The translations under genes and the position numbers were made by a program. The notes beneath the pieces were generated by a model. That model had not been told where the DNA came from. It worked only from the letters and a program-made list of their open reading frames with translations, and did not search any database. Positions 24,535 to 34,183 of a stretch of DNA of 64,000 nt are shown in pieces. Source of the stretch: Pseudomonas ekonensis. GTDB taxonomy: Bacteria > Pseudomonadota > Gammaproteobacteria > Pseudomonadales > Pseudomonadaceae. Position 1 is the stretch's first letter. Every line of letters starts with the position of its first letter. The stretch covers positions 696,001 to 760,000 of the forward strand of contig NZ_JAHSTS010000001.1 of assembly GCF_019145435.1 (NCBI RefSeq), given 5' to 3'.

Positions 24535-24578
24535 CGGTCGGATGCGGTCGCTGCGGAGCGAGAGATCGGCCCCGTGAG

Positions 24579-27305
24579 TCAATGCCTTTTCGCGGCTTCC
24601 GCGTTTAGGCGTGATTGCTTCATCAGGTATTGATTGTCGGTGGTGCCCATTTCCTTGTACCAATCCATGCCTTTCTGGGCCTGGGCGATGAGATCCAGAA
24701 CAATCGCGGTTTTCTGCTTCAGATCCGACTGGTGGATCGGTGCCAGCACTTCTTCAGGAGTCATGTAGTTGACGTTGGGAAAAACAGCGGCCGGATTGAC
24801 CGTCGGGACCTTCAGGGTCTTGTAGGCAGCCTGACTGCGATCCCAGCGTTCATTCACCGCTATCTTCCATTCGGCCAGCATTGAGTCGATTTTCTCGATC
24901 TTGGCTGGCGTCAGACGGTTCTGGATGTCTTCGGCTTCCTGAACCCTGGAGCCCATGTTCAGTATCACGTTCATGGCGGGAATCACCGATCCGACGATTC
25001 TGTTCAAGAAGAAACCTGCGGCCCGCGGTACAGAAATATCGCCGGTCTCGCTTGCGCTGATGCCCCGTCTCTTGTCGATCGCTGCAATGGACATGGTTGA
25101 CGTCTGCGGTACGAGAGGCCGAATCCAACGTGCGCTGGGAATGGCCGCGTCTGCCATCGAACCGCTCAGATCGCCGCCGGCATTGCCGCTGATGATGCCG
25201 CCCACAAAAGGAATCGCGTTCACGTCCGGTGCCAGGGCGCCCAATACTTCTCCCGCGCCGTAACCGCCGTAATAGCCGACTACTGCGGCGAGAGACTCTG
25301 CTGCCAGGTTTTTCAGCAACTCCTTGCCGATTCCGGTCTGGTGTATGACGTTGTCGATCTGCGCCAGCGCCGTTGCCGCCTCCGTGCCGAGTTCGGCAAT
25401 GAAGTCCGAATAGTTCATGATTTGCCATTCTTCCTTGCTTTGTCCGGCTGCGTCGATGAATCGCAACGGTCCGTTGCCCACAAACGCGAACAGGTTCAGC
25501 CCGTCCGCCGCGCCCCCCGGATCGGCGCTGACCCAACGCTGCAGCCACGGCGCGTAATGGCGGGCGCCGTAGTCGTACAGCCCGCTCACGTCCATTTCCT
25601 TGCCCGAATAGCGGATCGTTTTGTAACCGACCTCAAGGCTTGAGCGCGCGGTCATCCAGGCGGTGGCGCCGAACGGGTAATAGCCTTCGTGGCTGATCAG
25701 TTGCGCACGGGCGTCCAGTTCCATGACGCAGGAGCCCAGAGGGTCGCTCAGGGTGTAGCGCAACTGGTCGGCGTCGATGCCGGGTGGCTGTCCGCGCTCC
25801 CAGTGCAGGCAGCGCACGTTGCCCGGGCCGGCGGCGAGGGTGATGACGTGGAGGGTTTCGCCGTTGTCCTTGGTGCGGATCTCCAGCCCCGGCAGGTAGC
25901 GCACCTCGTGGAAGTGGCTGTTGGCGGCGTTGTGGAAGTCGTGGCGTTTTAAGACCCGCACGCCCTGGCTGTAGCGGTAATGTTCCTGGTCGTCGGGGCC
26001 GGACGGGCGCTGCACCAATGTGATCGTGTCCAGGCGGTCGCGGGCGTTCCATTGCAGCGGCTGGCCGAGTTGCAGCGCCAGCAGGTTGCCGTGGCGGTCG
26101 AACAGGTTGCCGATAACCGGTTCAGCGTCGCCTTCGGCCCAGCGCGCGCCGCGGTTGCTGGCGGGGTCGATGAACATCCGGCGGGTGTGGTTGGCGCCGT
26201 CGCGCACGTGGCGCAACCGGGTCAGGTTGTTGCCGTGATCATAGGTGTAGGTCTGCACGTAAGGGCGCCGGTCGGCGGGGTCGGTCGGTTGCGGCAGGCC
26301 GGGGATGTCCGAGGGGGGCGCGTCGTCGTGGCCGCTGGCGGTGTGCAGGCGGTACAGCGAGTCATAGGTGAAGCTGCGGTGGCCGTCGACCCGTCGGTTG
26401 GCGAAGTGGCTGGGCGTGAAGGCGTGGTCGAGGATCCGGGTGAGGTTGCCCGCCGGATCGTATTCGTATCCGAAGTCTTGAAGCGCAGCCTGACCGGTGA
26501 CCTGCGCCTGCTGACGGATCAGGCGTCCGTCCGCCGGGTCGTAGCGCCAATGGCTGACCGCACCGTTGCCGGCCTGTTGCTCGACGATCTGCCCGGCAGC
26601 GTTGTACTGCGCATCGGACAGCACCGTTTGCCACGAGGCCTGGCCGTTGAGTTGCAGGTGCGTCCGGCGCAGTTGGCCGGCGAGGTCGAAGTCCGCTTGT
26701 TGCCGGTGTCCGCCGGCGTCGGTCTGTTCCAGTCGTGCGCCCAGCGGGCCGTAGCGCCAGCGGGTGACGAAGGTGTCGCCGTCGCCGAAGGAGCGCGATT
26801 CCTCCAGCGTTTCGCCGAGCAGGCCGAAGCCCGGCCACCGCACGGTGCCGGCCGGATCCGTCAGTTCGATGGTCCGGCCACGCAGGTTGTGGCCCGCATC
26901 GGCCGAGGCGTCGGCATAGGTAAAGGTCTCGGCATCGGCGCCGCCGGTCTCTTCGTCCCTGACCAGACGCAGCAGCGGGTCGTACGTGCTGCGCCAATGG
27001 AAGCCGCGCGCATCCCAGCGCCGCACGACCTGGCCGGCGGCTCCCGGCAGGTTCAGGCGCCAGCCGGCGTCGACGCTGTCGGTCCTCACGGGCGCACCGT
27101 TCAATGCGTACACGTTGATCAGGTTCGCGGCGGCCAGGCGCGGATCCCTTTGCGCGATCAGATGCCCCGCCATGTCGTGCTCAAAGCGCGTCACCAGGCC
27201 GACGGGGTCGTCTTCGGCCAGCGTGCGCAGGTAAGCCACCTGGCGGACCGCCAGGCCGCGGCCGTCGTTCACCGTGACGGCAGGCGTGCGCCGATGCACA
27301 TTCAT
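24579..27305 (-). CDS. TcC-type RHS toxin-complex protein 3, unknown C-terminal tip
   Basis: A 908-residue TcC protein, the first tcC gene after tcB and coupled to it by an ATGA overlap, so probably the main partner of this TcB. RHS repeats fill residues 1-614 and end with GLYDYGARHYAPWLQRWVSA then DPGGAADGLNLFAFVGNGPL. The core carries DPGG rather than DPAG and diverges more from TcC-1 and TcC-2 than they do from each other. The 294-residue tip has a hydrophobic glycine-rich segment (VVGYYGGYGAGEVLGALAP and FVGGIISGNAGGDLSG), a second hydrophobic part (FFLNRIVGSVIPAMNVILNM) and a charged helical end. Its activity is unrecognised. Confidence 0.88.
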   Translation of the reverse strand: MNVHRRTPAVTVNDGRGLAVRQVAYLRTLAEDDPVGLVTRFEHDMAGHLIAQRDPRLAAANLINVYALNGAPVRTDSVDAGWRLNLPGAAGQVVRRWDARGFHWRSTYDPLLRLVRDEETGGADAETFTYADASADAGHNLRGRTIELTDPAGTVRWPGFGLLGETLEESRSFGDGDTFVTRWRYGPLGARLEQTDAGGHRQQADFDLAGQLRRTHLQLNGQASWQTVLSDAQYNAAGQIVEQQAGNGAVSHWRYDPADGRLIRQQAQVTGQAALQDFGYEYDPAGNLTRILDHAFTPSHFANRRVDGHRSFTYDSLYRLHTASGHDDAPPSDIPGLPQPTDPADRRPYVQTYTYDHGNNLTRLRHVRDGANHTRRMFIDPASNRGARWAEGDAEPVIGNLFDRHGNLLALQLGQPLQWNARDRLDTITLVQRPSGPDDQEHYRYSQGVRVLKRHDFHNAANSHFHEVRYLPGLEIRTKDNGETLHVITLAAGPGNVRCLHWERGQPPGIDADQLRYTLSDPLGSCVMELDARAQLISHEGYYPFGATAWMTARSSLEVGYKTIRYSGKEMDVSGLYDYGARHYAPWLQRWVSADPGGAADGLNLFAFVGNGPLRFIDAAGQSKEEWQIMNYSDFIAELGTEAATALAQIDNVIHQTGIGKELLKNLAAESLAAVVGYYGGYGAGEVLGALAPDVNAIPFVGGIISGNAGGDLSGSMADAAIPSARWIRPLVPQTSTMSIAAIDKRRGISASETGDISVPRAAGFFLNRIVGSVIPAMNVILNMGSRVQEAEDIQNRLTPAKIEKIDSMLAEWKIAVNERWDRSQAAYKTLKVPTVNPAAVFPNVNYMTPEEVLAPIHQSDLKQKTAIVLDLIAQAQKGMDWYKEMGTTDNQYLMKQSRLNAEAAKRH

Positions 27306-30300
27306 GGCTGCGCCTCCGATTCGTCGGTGTCGTTGAAGTCTTCGCTGATGTGATACCAGGGGTGGTACGTCTCACGGGAGAAGTGGCCCTTGGCGTTGAC
27401 CAGCCGGACCGGACGCGCGGTCACGTCATAGAACAGCTGATCGAAAAAGCCGTGCTCGCGCAGCGACGCATCGTTGACGTAGCGGTGGGTGTCGGCGAAG
27501 AACGGGCGGAAGCGCCGCACGGCCAGTCCCTTGTTGTTGTATTCGACCCGTTCGCTGATGCGCCAGCGCGGATCGGCCGGCACCTCGATCGGTTGGCCGT
27601 CCTCGATGATCAGCGAGCCGTCGGCGTCCACCGCATACGCAAGTCCTGGTTCCACCAACTGTTGGGTCTGCAAGGCGCGGCCAAAGCCGTCGATGCAGGC
27701 CTTGACGATCTGGATCTGCGCCGGCACCGGATCATCGGGGTAGCGGTCGGCACGCAGGATGACGCTGTGCACCGGTTCGCGGGGGACGAGGGCGATGGCT
27801 TCGCCCAATGCCTGTTCCTGCGCCGTCAAATCGGCGTCCTGCGCCAGACGCCGGCGGGCGCTGGCGCGGATGTGGCCGTCGGGCAGGATCAGGCCGGCGC
27901 CGACCCATCGCGCCACGCGCCCGGCGTCCGCCAGTGCGGTCGGCGGCAATTGCCCCATCCAACTGAACAGGTCCTTGCGCAGGGTGCCGGCGGCCTGCTG
28001 CACGGCGCCTTCGGGATCTTCGATGGCGGGGCCCGGCCGGTGATCCACCGGCCGCACGTATTCGCTCAACGGGCGGAAGCCTGCCGGCAGGCCGTTCTCC
28101 GTGCCGTGGAAACCGAGGGCCAGCGGCTGGCCGGAGGGCTCGTAGAGCGCTTCTTGAATGTTGTCGTTGGCATCGACGATGCGCAGCGGCTGCAGGGCGT
28201 GGTAGTCGTACTCGATCCGGGTGGTGCAGCCGTCGGGCAGCACGACGCTCTGCACCGCGAGGCGGTAAGGGTCGTAGGTGGTCCGGGTGATGCCGTGGCT
28301 GGCGGTTTCGTTGTATTCGAGCACCCGGTGGAACCCTTCGCCGGCGGCATAGGCCGCAAACCCGTAGCGGGCCGACCACAGGTTTTCCTCCGCGTCGGCC
28401 AGGGGCGCTCCCTCGAACAGCAGGGGCATCGGGGCGTAGCCGACGGCGGCCAGTTCGGCGCGGATGTCGAACGGTGGCGGCACGTCCGCATAGGCCTCCA
28501 GGGCGGTCTTGTCCATCTGCGCCACTTCCAGGGGCGCGGCCAGGGCCTCGAAATCCGCCTGACCGTCGGGCAGAGGCGTCTGGTCTTCGGTCTTGAGGTA
28601 GCGTTGCACGCTCTGGCGGGTCAGCGTGCGCCGGGTGTTCCACTCGGGCGAATCCTGATGCCGAAAAAGGTATTCGAACGACACCTGCTCCGGCGTCAAC
28701 CCACCGGGCAAGGGGCCCTTGGGCAGCGCCAGTGCATTGCCGCGTTCCTGATAGGGCAGGCCAAGGCGCCAGTGCTGCGGATCGCCGTCCAGGTCGATGA
28801 AGCGTGCGTGGGTCTCGCTGAGGTAAAACGATTGCTGGGCCTGGTCATGGGCGTCGCGCCACCACTGCTGCTCGTCGGGGTCGGTGAACGGCGGCGGGTC
28901 GGACTCGGTGCGGCGACGGGCGTAATGCACGGTCAGGGTGTGCAGCGGGACGCCGTAGGCGTTGTGGCGCAATGTCAGTTCGTGGCGGCTCAGCGGGTCT
29001 TCGATCACTTGCTCGTAGGCATGATCGAGCTGTTCCAGCGTCAGCGGCAACAGCACCGGATACGCATCGTGGGGGCCTTTGGCCCGAACCTCGCGCACCC
29101 GGTAACGGTGTTCGGTCACGGCGAAGGGCCGCGCCGTGACCGGGTCGTCCGCGTCGGCGTAGGTCTCGCTGCGGGCCGGCAGTCCGGCCAGCGTCCGGGC
29201 GATGGCGTGTTCGGTGTCGGCGTCGGGCGGCGTGACGGGTTCATCGAGCCCGTCGCCTGGGTGGAAGCGGCTGAACACGGTTCGGCCCAGCGGCACGGCT
29301 TCGGGGTCGCGGTCGAAATAGCCCTCGCGCGGCCGGTCGATGGATCGCCCGGTGTGGAACCAGGTGTGCAGGCGCACAGGTGCGGTGAAGCCTGGGTCGC
29401 TGTCGGCGCCGGCCGACTCGCTGTCGCGCTGTTGCAGGTGGCCGAACCCGCGGAACTCGCGGTCTTCGCCGTCATAGAAGCCCTCGCGGTAGGTGAAGGT
29501 CTGGGTCAGGCGATTGCCGGTGACTTCGTCCAGCTGCAACTGGCGGCTGACCACTTGAACGGGGAAGGGCAGGTGGCAGGCGGGCGGGACGGCCGGGTGC
29601 GCGGCGAGCCGGTCGCGCTTTTCGTCCAGCCATTCCTGGGCGCTGCTGCGGTAGCTCACGCGGGTGCTGCAGCCCATGTTGTTGTTGCTGGCCGTCAGCA
29701 GGTAGGGCTTGGCGGACACGAAGTCGTACCGCCAGTGTCGGGGCGCCATGTGCGGCACGGTCAGGATCAGGCTGGCGCAGCCCAGGCCCTGGAGGTCGGC
29801 CAGCGTCACCTGGCACAGCGCGTCGTAACGCACGCCTTCGGGCCACGGCACCGTGACGGGCGTTTGCTCCAGCCCCCGGCCGCCGCGGTTGAGGTAGAGC
29901 TCGAAACCGTCGGACTTCAGGTAAATCAACGCCGGAGCGCCGGAGCCGTCCAGATCGGCGATGCGGATGTGCGCGACGTCGAACGTTTCGCGGTCGAAGG
30001 GCAACGGGCAGATCACCCGGCCTGTGCCGAAACGGCCGTGGCCCAGGTTCGGCCAGCATTTGATTTCGTTGTGGCGGATGCGGCACAGCTCGGGCATGTC
30101 GCTGCCCAGCAGGTTGCCCAGCAGCACCAGTTCGTCGGGCGCGGGGCTGAACAGCGGCAGGCGGTCGTCGTCCGGCAGGTGCGCGACCTCTTCGCCGGGG
30201 GCAAAGCCCGTTTCCCGCCGGTTGGCGTACAGGCGCACCGAGCGCGGGCCGATCAGGGCCAGTGAGGCGAGGCCGTCCCCGGACAGGTCGCCGAGTTGCG

Positions 30301-31801
30301 CCAGGGTGTGGAAAAACTCCGTCGGGAAGGCGTTGAACGGGACGAAGGGCGCGAACGTGCGGTCGGCGTTCAGCGTACGGAAACCGGTCAGACCCGGCTG
30401 GGCGGTGATCCAGTCCAGCCGTCCGTCGCCGGTCAGGTCGGTGAGCAACTGACGCACCGCGCTTCTGGCGTTGGCGACGGGTGTGCTGTCCAGCAACGTC
30501 CAGGGGCCGTAGGCGATGGCCTGCGCATCCGATTCGCCGCGCAGCGGTTCGCGGTAGTGCCAGGCCTGATCGTAGCGGCAGAGGAACCCCGGCACGCCTT
30601 CGCCGTACAGGTCGACGCACTGGTAGGCGCGGCCGTCCTCGATGCCGGGCTGAGGGCCTTGCATCAGCAGCGGCCTGGGCGTCTTGTCGAGGGTGAACGG
30701 CGAGTGTTCGAACTCCACGGGCGGAGTGTGCTCGACTGCCCCGCTGGCGTCCCAGGCCTGGTAGTGGGCGGCGCTGATCTGGCTGTAGGTCCAGGCGGGC
30801 GTGTCCGGGGTGTATTCGAGCAGCAGACGCCGGACCAGCACCGGCGCGGCGCCGGTTTCATCGGGAAAGTGATGGAACATCAGCACTTGGCGGCACAGTC
30901 GCCGGGTGCCCAGTTCGAACCCTTGGGCGAAGGTCGAGAACGGATCCGGCCGCAGCGGCCAGGGCTGCAGCGACGGGCCGTCGTAGGGTGGCCTTTGCGC
31001 CAGGTCCTGGGTGCGCTCGCCGTAGTCGAACAGCAGATGAAAATGCCAGTCCAGGGTCGCCGGATCGTCCGTGCGCCAGAGGTACAGATCCTTGCTGGCG
31101 GTGAAATTGCCGTAGAGCACTTGGTGCACGTAACGCTGGGCACGGTAGTCGTGCAAGGGATCGGGGTCCTGGTCGTCGGCTTTCCAGGTGATGCAGACGT
31201 GCTCGCCCAACGGGTTCATGCTTTCGCACAGCAGCCAGGCGCTCACCCGCGCCGGGTCGTCGGCGTCCGCCCGGCGCGACGCTGGGGTCTTGCCGTACAC
31301 CTGCAGCGAACCGTCGGCGCCGTGGATCAGCCAGAACGGCGGCCGCCCGTCGTCCGGCTGCCAGCGCTCGCGCAGGGCAAAGTCGCTTTCGACCCGTGGC
31401 CAGAAACGCACGACGCTGTGCGGGCCGATGTCCAGGCCGTTGTAGCGGCTCTCGCTGCGCGAGCGGATCCGGCCTTGCTCATCGCGCTCCGGCATCCACA
31501 CTTCGCCGTCGTGGCCGACGATCTCGTCGTGGTCGGTGTAGCGCGGCGTGCCCTTGTGGGTGCGCCGGGCGATCTGCAGGCCGCCCAGGCTCCAGCCGAT
31601 GCCGAACGGGTCGTTGCCGGTCTGGCTGCTGTAGGTCAACGACAACTGCGGATCGAACCCGCGCCCGGCGGACAGCGGCAGCGGCAGTTCGAACGAGGCC
31701 GCCCCGGTGGGGCCGACGGCTCCCCAGCTCTTGCCGATCGTGGCGATCGAGGCGCTCTGGGCGATGGAGGGGGTGACGATGCTCAGGTCTTGATCGGCCA
31801 T
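27302..31801 (-). CDS. TcB component of toxin complex (SpvB/TcdB-like)
   Basis: A 1499-residue protein with the TcB layout. The N-terminal SpvB-like domain (residues about 10-300) includes KSWGAVGPTGAASFELPLPL and YSSQTGNDPFGIGWSLGG. FG-GAP/VCBS-like propeller repeats follow (DLTGDGRLDWI, DLSGDGLASLALIG, DLDGSGAPALIYL), then TcdB middle domains and RHS-type repeats in the C-terminal half. With a TcC protein it forms the cocoon that encloses the effector tip and docks on TcA through its propeller. The length is normal for the family, so it looks intact. The start is the ATG for MADQDLSIV behind AGGAAA. A lux-type dyad lies 60 bases upstream. It is the first gene of a four-gene minus-strand run. 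Confidence 0.92.
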   Translation of the reverse strand: MADQDLSIVTPSIAQSASIATIGKSWGAVGPTGAASFELPLPLSAGRGFDPQLSLTYSSQTGNDPFGIGWSLGGLQIARRTHKGTPRYTDHDEIVGHDGEVWMPERDEQGRIRSRSESRYNGLDIGPHSVVRFWPRVESDFALRERWQPDDGRPPFWLIHGADGSLQVYGKTPASRRADADDPARVSAWLLCESMNPLGEHVCITWKADDQDPDPLHDYRAQRYVHQVLYGNFTASKDLYLWRTDDPATLDWHFHLLFDYGERTQDLAQRPPYDGPSLQPWPLRPDPFSTFAQGFELGTRRLCRQVLMFHHFPDETGAAPVLVRRLLLEYTPDTPAWTYSQISAAHYQAWDASGAVEHTPPVEFEHSPFTLDKTPRPLLMQGPQPGIEDGRAYQCVDLYGEGVPGFLCRYDQAWHYREPLRGESDAQAIAYGPWTLLDSTPVANARSAVRQLLTDLTGDGRLDWITAQPGLTGFRTLNADRTFAPFVPFNAFPTEFFHTLAQLGDLSGDGLASLALIGPRSVRLYANRRETGFAPGEEVAHLPDDDRLPLFSPAPDELVLLGNLLGSDMPELCRIRHNEIKCWPNLGHGRFGTGRVICPLPFDRETFDVAHIRIADLDGSGAPALIYLKSDGFELYLNRGGRGLEQTPVTVPWPEGVRYDALCQVTLADLQGLGCASLILTVPHMAPRHWRYDFVSAKPYLLTASNNNMGCSTRVSYRSSAQEWLDEKRDRLAAHPAVPPACHLPFPVQVVSRQLQLDEVTGNRLTQTFTYREGFYDGEDREFRGFGHLQQRDSESAGADSDPGFTAPVRLHTWFHTGRSIDRPREGYFDRDPEAVPLGRTVFSRFHPGDGLDEPVTPPDADTEHAIARTLAGLPARSETYADADDPVTARPFAVTEHRYRVREVRAKGPHDAYPVLLPLTLEQLDHAYEQVIEDPLSRHELTLRHNAYGVPLHTLTVHYARRRTESDPPPFTDPDEQQWWRDAHDQAQQSFYLSETHARFIDLDGDPQHWRLGLPYQERGNALALPKGPLPGGLTPEQVSFEYLFRHQDSPEWNTRRTLTRQSVQRYLKTEDQTPLPDGQADFEALAAPLEVAQMDKTALEAYADVPPPFDIRAELAAVGYAPMPLLFEGAPLADAEENLWSARYGFAAYAAGEGFHRVLEYNETASHGITRTTYDPYRLAVQSVVLPDGCTTRIEYDYHALQPLRIVDANDNIQEALYEPSGQPLALGFHGTENGLPAGFRPLSEYVRPVDHRPGPAIEDPEGAVQQAAGTLRKDLFSWMGQLPPTALADAGRVARWVGAGLILPDGHIRASARRRLAQDADLTAQEQALGEAIALVPREPVHSVILRADRYPDDPVPAQIQIVKACIDGFGRALQTQQLVEPGLAYAVDADGSLIIEDGQPIEVPADPRWRISERVEYNNKGLAVRRFRPFFADTHRYVNDASLREHGFFDQLFYDVTARPVRLVNAKGHFSRETYHPWYHISEDFNDTDESEAQP

Positions 31802-31860
31802 GATCCGGCGTTTCCTGGCGGGGGAATGAACCGACGCTATCAGGAAAGCGGGCGGCTGTG

Positions 31861-31880
31861 ACCTGTCAGGTCTGACAGGT
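31861..31880 (-). promoter_or_regulatory. Lux-box-like dyad upstream of tcB
   Basis: On the minus strand this reads ACCTGTCAGACCTGACAGGT, a perfect 9-bp inverted repeat around AC. It fits the CT-N12-AG pattern of LuxR-family sites. A TGATAG hexamer lies 19-24 bases downstream, the spacing of a -10 element when a LuxR protein sits over the -35. A near-identical dyad precedes the TcA operon. Confidence 0.65.
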
Positions 31881-31898
31881 GTGTGTTCACCCAACCCT

Positions 31899-32123
31899 TG
31901 TAGGCGCTTGCCTGCAAGCGATGAGGCCCGGCACAGCCGACTTCTTCGGTGACTGACCCGCCGCCATCGCTGGCAAGCCAGCTCCCACAGGGGATCCCGG
32001 CTGTCCGCAGGAATGCTGCACACCATAAAAACCTGTAGGCGCTTGCCTGCAAGCGATGAGGCCAGTACTGCCCGCATCTCTGTTGCCTGACCCGCCGCCA
32101 TCGCCGACAGGCCGGCTCCCCCA
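31899..32123. repeat. Tandemly duplicated REP block upstream of tcB
   Basis: Two units about 135 bp apart each contain a REP with core GCGCTTGCCTGCAAGCGAT (31899-31922, 32034-32057), then GACCCGCCGCCATCGC, and an inverted REP half (31966-31989, about 32100-32123; the last is degenerate). The block fills the space between tcB's promoter and the fumarase terminator. Confidence 0.75.
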
Positions 32124-32136
32124 TGTTTAGCGGCAC

Positions 32137-32174
32137 AAAAAAAGGCCGGCCCGTCATGCGACAGGCCGGCCTTT
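32137..32174 (-). terminator. Intrinsic terminator of the fumarase gene
   Basis: A GGCCGGCC stem flanked by A and T runs (AAAAAAAGGCCGGCC and GGCCGGCCTTTT) around a loop of about 12 bases. On the minus strand a run of seven T follows the stem, a strong Rho-independent terminator 22 bases after the fumarase stop. A shorter T-run on the other strand makes it weakly bidirectional. Confidence 0.85.
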
Positions 32175-32195
32175 TCTGTGTAACGGGCGAAGCGC

Positions 32196-33719
32196 TTACT
32201 GCACTTCCACCGCCAGGCTTTCGCTGATCTTCTGCTGCCAGATCGCGGGACCTGTGATGTGCACCGATTCACCTTTGCTGTCTACCGCGACGGTGACCGG
32301 CATGTCCTTGACCTCGAACTCGTAGATCGCTTCCATGCCCAGCTCGGCGAACGCCAGTACCTTGGACTTCTTGATCGCCTGGGCCACCAGGTAGGCGGCG
32401 CCGCCGACGGCCATCAGGTACACGGCTTTGCTGTCCTTGATCGCGTCGATGGCGGTCGGGCCGCGCTCGGACTTGCCGATCATGCCCAGCAGACCGGTCT
32501 GCTCGAGGATCTGGCGGGTGAACTTGTCCATCCGCGTGGCGGTGGTCGGACCTGCCGGGCCCACGACTTCGTCACCGACCGGGTCGACTGGGCCGACGTA
32601 GTAGATGAAGCGGCCCTTCAGGTCCACCGGCAGGGTCTCGCCCTTGTTCAGCATCTCGACCATGCGCTTGTGCGCGGCGTCGCGGCCGGTGAGCATCTTG
32701 CCGTTGAGCAGGACGGTTTCGCCCGGCTTCCAGCTCTGCACCTCTTCCGGGGTCAGGGTGTCGAGGTTGACGCGGCGGGCCGAGGGACCTGCTTCCCAGA
32801 CGATTTCCGGGTAGGCGTCCAAAGGCGGCGCCTCCAGGGCGGCAGGGCCCGAGCCGTCGAGCACGAAGTGCGCGTGGCGGGTGGCGGCGCAGTTCGGGAT
32901 CATGCACACCGGCAAGGAGGCGGCATGGGTCGGGTAGTCCATGATCTTCACGTCGAGCACGGTGGTCAGGCCGCCCAGGCCCTGGGCGCCGATGCCCAGC
33001 TGGTTGACCTTCTCGAACAGCTCGAGGCGCATTTCCTCGATGCGGTTCTGCGGACCGCGGGCCTTCAGCTCGTGGATGTCGATGGATTCCATCAACACTT
33101 CCTTGGCCATGACCGCGGCCTTTTCGGCGGTGCCGCCGATGCCGATGCCCAGCATGCCCGGCGGGCACCAGCCGGCGCCCATGGTCGGAACGGTCTTGAG
33201 CACCCAGTCGACGATCGAGTCGGACGGGTTGAGCATGGCCATCTTCGACTTGTTCTCGGAACCGCCGCCCTTGGCCGCCACGTCCACTTCCACGGTGTTG
33301 CCCGGGACGATGGAGTAGTGGATGACCGCCGGGGTGTTGTCCTTGGTGTTCTTGCGGCTGCCGGCCGGGTCGGCCAGGATCGAGGCGCGCAGGACGTTTT
33401 CCGGCAGGTTGTAGGCGCGGCGCACGCCTTCGTTGATCATGTCGTCCAGGCTCATGGTGGCGCCGTCCCAACGCACGTCCATGCCCACGCGCACGAACAC
33501 GGTCACAATGCCGGTGTCCTGGCAGATCGGCCGGTGGCCGGTGGCGCACATGCGCGAGTTGATCAGGATCTGCGCCATGGAGTCACGGGCCGCCGGCGAT
33601 TCTTCGCGCAGGTAGGCTTCGTGCATCGCCTGGATGAAATCCACGGGGTGGTAGTAGGAGATGAATTGCAGGGCGTCGGCAACGCTCTGAATCAGGTCGT
33701 CTTGCTTGATCACGGTCAT
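32196..33719 (-). CDS. fumA: Class I (iron-sulfur) fumarate hydratase
   Basis: A 507-residue class I fumarase, which interconverts fumarate and malate in the TCA cycle using an oxygen-sensitive [4Fe-4S] cluster. The fumarase alpha domain (about residues 10-285) includes CATGHRPICQDTGIVTVFV with cluster ligand candidates; further cysteines lie in GAGWCPPGMLGIGIGG and CMIPNCAATRH. The beta domain follows, with LLNGKMLTGRDAAHKRM and GPVDPVGDEVVGPAGPTTATR. The length is standard. The start is at MTVIKQDD behind AGAGGAG; an upstream in-frame ATG is rejected. It sits next to the divergent diguanylate cyclase gene, as at PA4333-PA4332 in P. aeruginosa. Confidence 0.93.
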   Translation of the reverse strand: MTVIKQDDLIQSVADALQFISYYHPVDFIQAMHEAYLREESPAARDSMAQILINSRMCATGHRPICQDTGIVTVFVRVGMDVRWDGATMSLDDMINEGVRRAYNLPENVLRASILADPAGSRKNTKDNTPAVIHYSIVPGNTVEVDVAAKGGGSENKSKMAMLNPSDSIVDWVLKTVPTMGAGWCPPGMLGIGIGGTAEKAAVMAKEVLMESIDIHELKARGPQNRIEEMRLELFEKVNQLGIGAQGLGGLTTVLDVKIMDYPTHAASLPVCMIPNCAATRHAHFVLDGSGPAALEAPPLDAYPEIVWEAGPSARRVNLDTLTPEEVQSWKPGETVLLNGKMLTGRDAAHKRMVEMLNKGETLPVDLKGRFIYYVGPVDPVGDEVVGPAGPTTATRMDKFTRQILEQTGLLGMIGKSERGPTAIDAIKDSKAVYLMAVGGAAYLVAQAIKKSKVLAFAELGMEAIYEFEVKDMPVTVAVDSKGESVHITGPAIWQQKISESLAVEVQ

Positions 33720-33755
33720 GAGTCGCGCTCCTCTAAAAGTCGGGAACATTTTGTC

Positions 33756-33849
33756 GGGCAGCTGCAAGCCGTAAACGGCAAGCGGCAAGTCCAGACAGTG
33801 CGCGGACCGCTTTGACTTGCCGCTTGCCGCTAAAAGCTTGCAGCTGCCC
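33756..33849. repeat. Nested inverted repeat upstream of the fumarase gene
   Basis: Outer arms GGGCAGCTGCAAGC / GCTTGCAGCTGCCC (33756-33769, 33836-33849) enclose inner arms CGGCAAGCGGCAAGTC / GACTTGCCGCTTGCCG (33776-33791, 33814-33829). Transcribed, it would fold a long two-part hairpin. Similar GCAAGC-rich repeats are dispersed in fluorescent pseudomonads. The rest of the 464-base gap shows a GAGCGAGCTTGCTCGC palindrome near 34035 and no gene. Confidence 0.75.
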
Positions 33850-34183
33850 CTCCATCACACCTGGGCTGCTGGCGCGACGCTAAAAAGGCGCGGCAGTATA
33901 CCGCGCCTCCCGGGTGCTGACACGCGCCGGCAGTCATTCGTTGGTCGCATGCCGTGGCACGGGCGGGTGCCGGGCCGTCGTGCCGGTCAGTGAGTGAATG
34001 TCAGGTTTCGCGTCTTGCCGCGCAGCCGGGCGGGAGCGAGCTTGCTCGCCATGGAGCAGGGGGGCGGGACACGCTTTTGACGCCAATTATCCGGCCCGAA
34101 AATCAATGGTCATTTATCGGCCGCGCCACTAAAGTGGCAGCCGGTCTGTAGAGTAGGACACTCGGTCAGCCTTCCATCGCACG

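Noticed and set aside
27350..30265. Very long open frame (971 codons) on the plus strand opposite the tcB gene
   Set aside because: High-G+C shadow frame: the product is rich in Arg, Gly, Val and His with no domain, while the minus-strand frame encodes a clear TcB protein.
18948..31801. Type VI or contact-dependent RHS polymorphic toxin system
   Set aside because: No PAAR, VgrG or immunity genes; a TcB gene is directly coupled to a tcC gene and a TcA pair lies nearby, so a Tc complex fits better.
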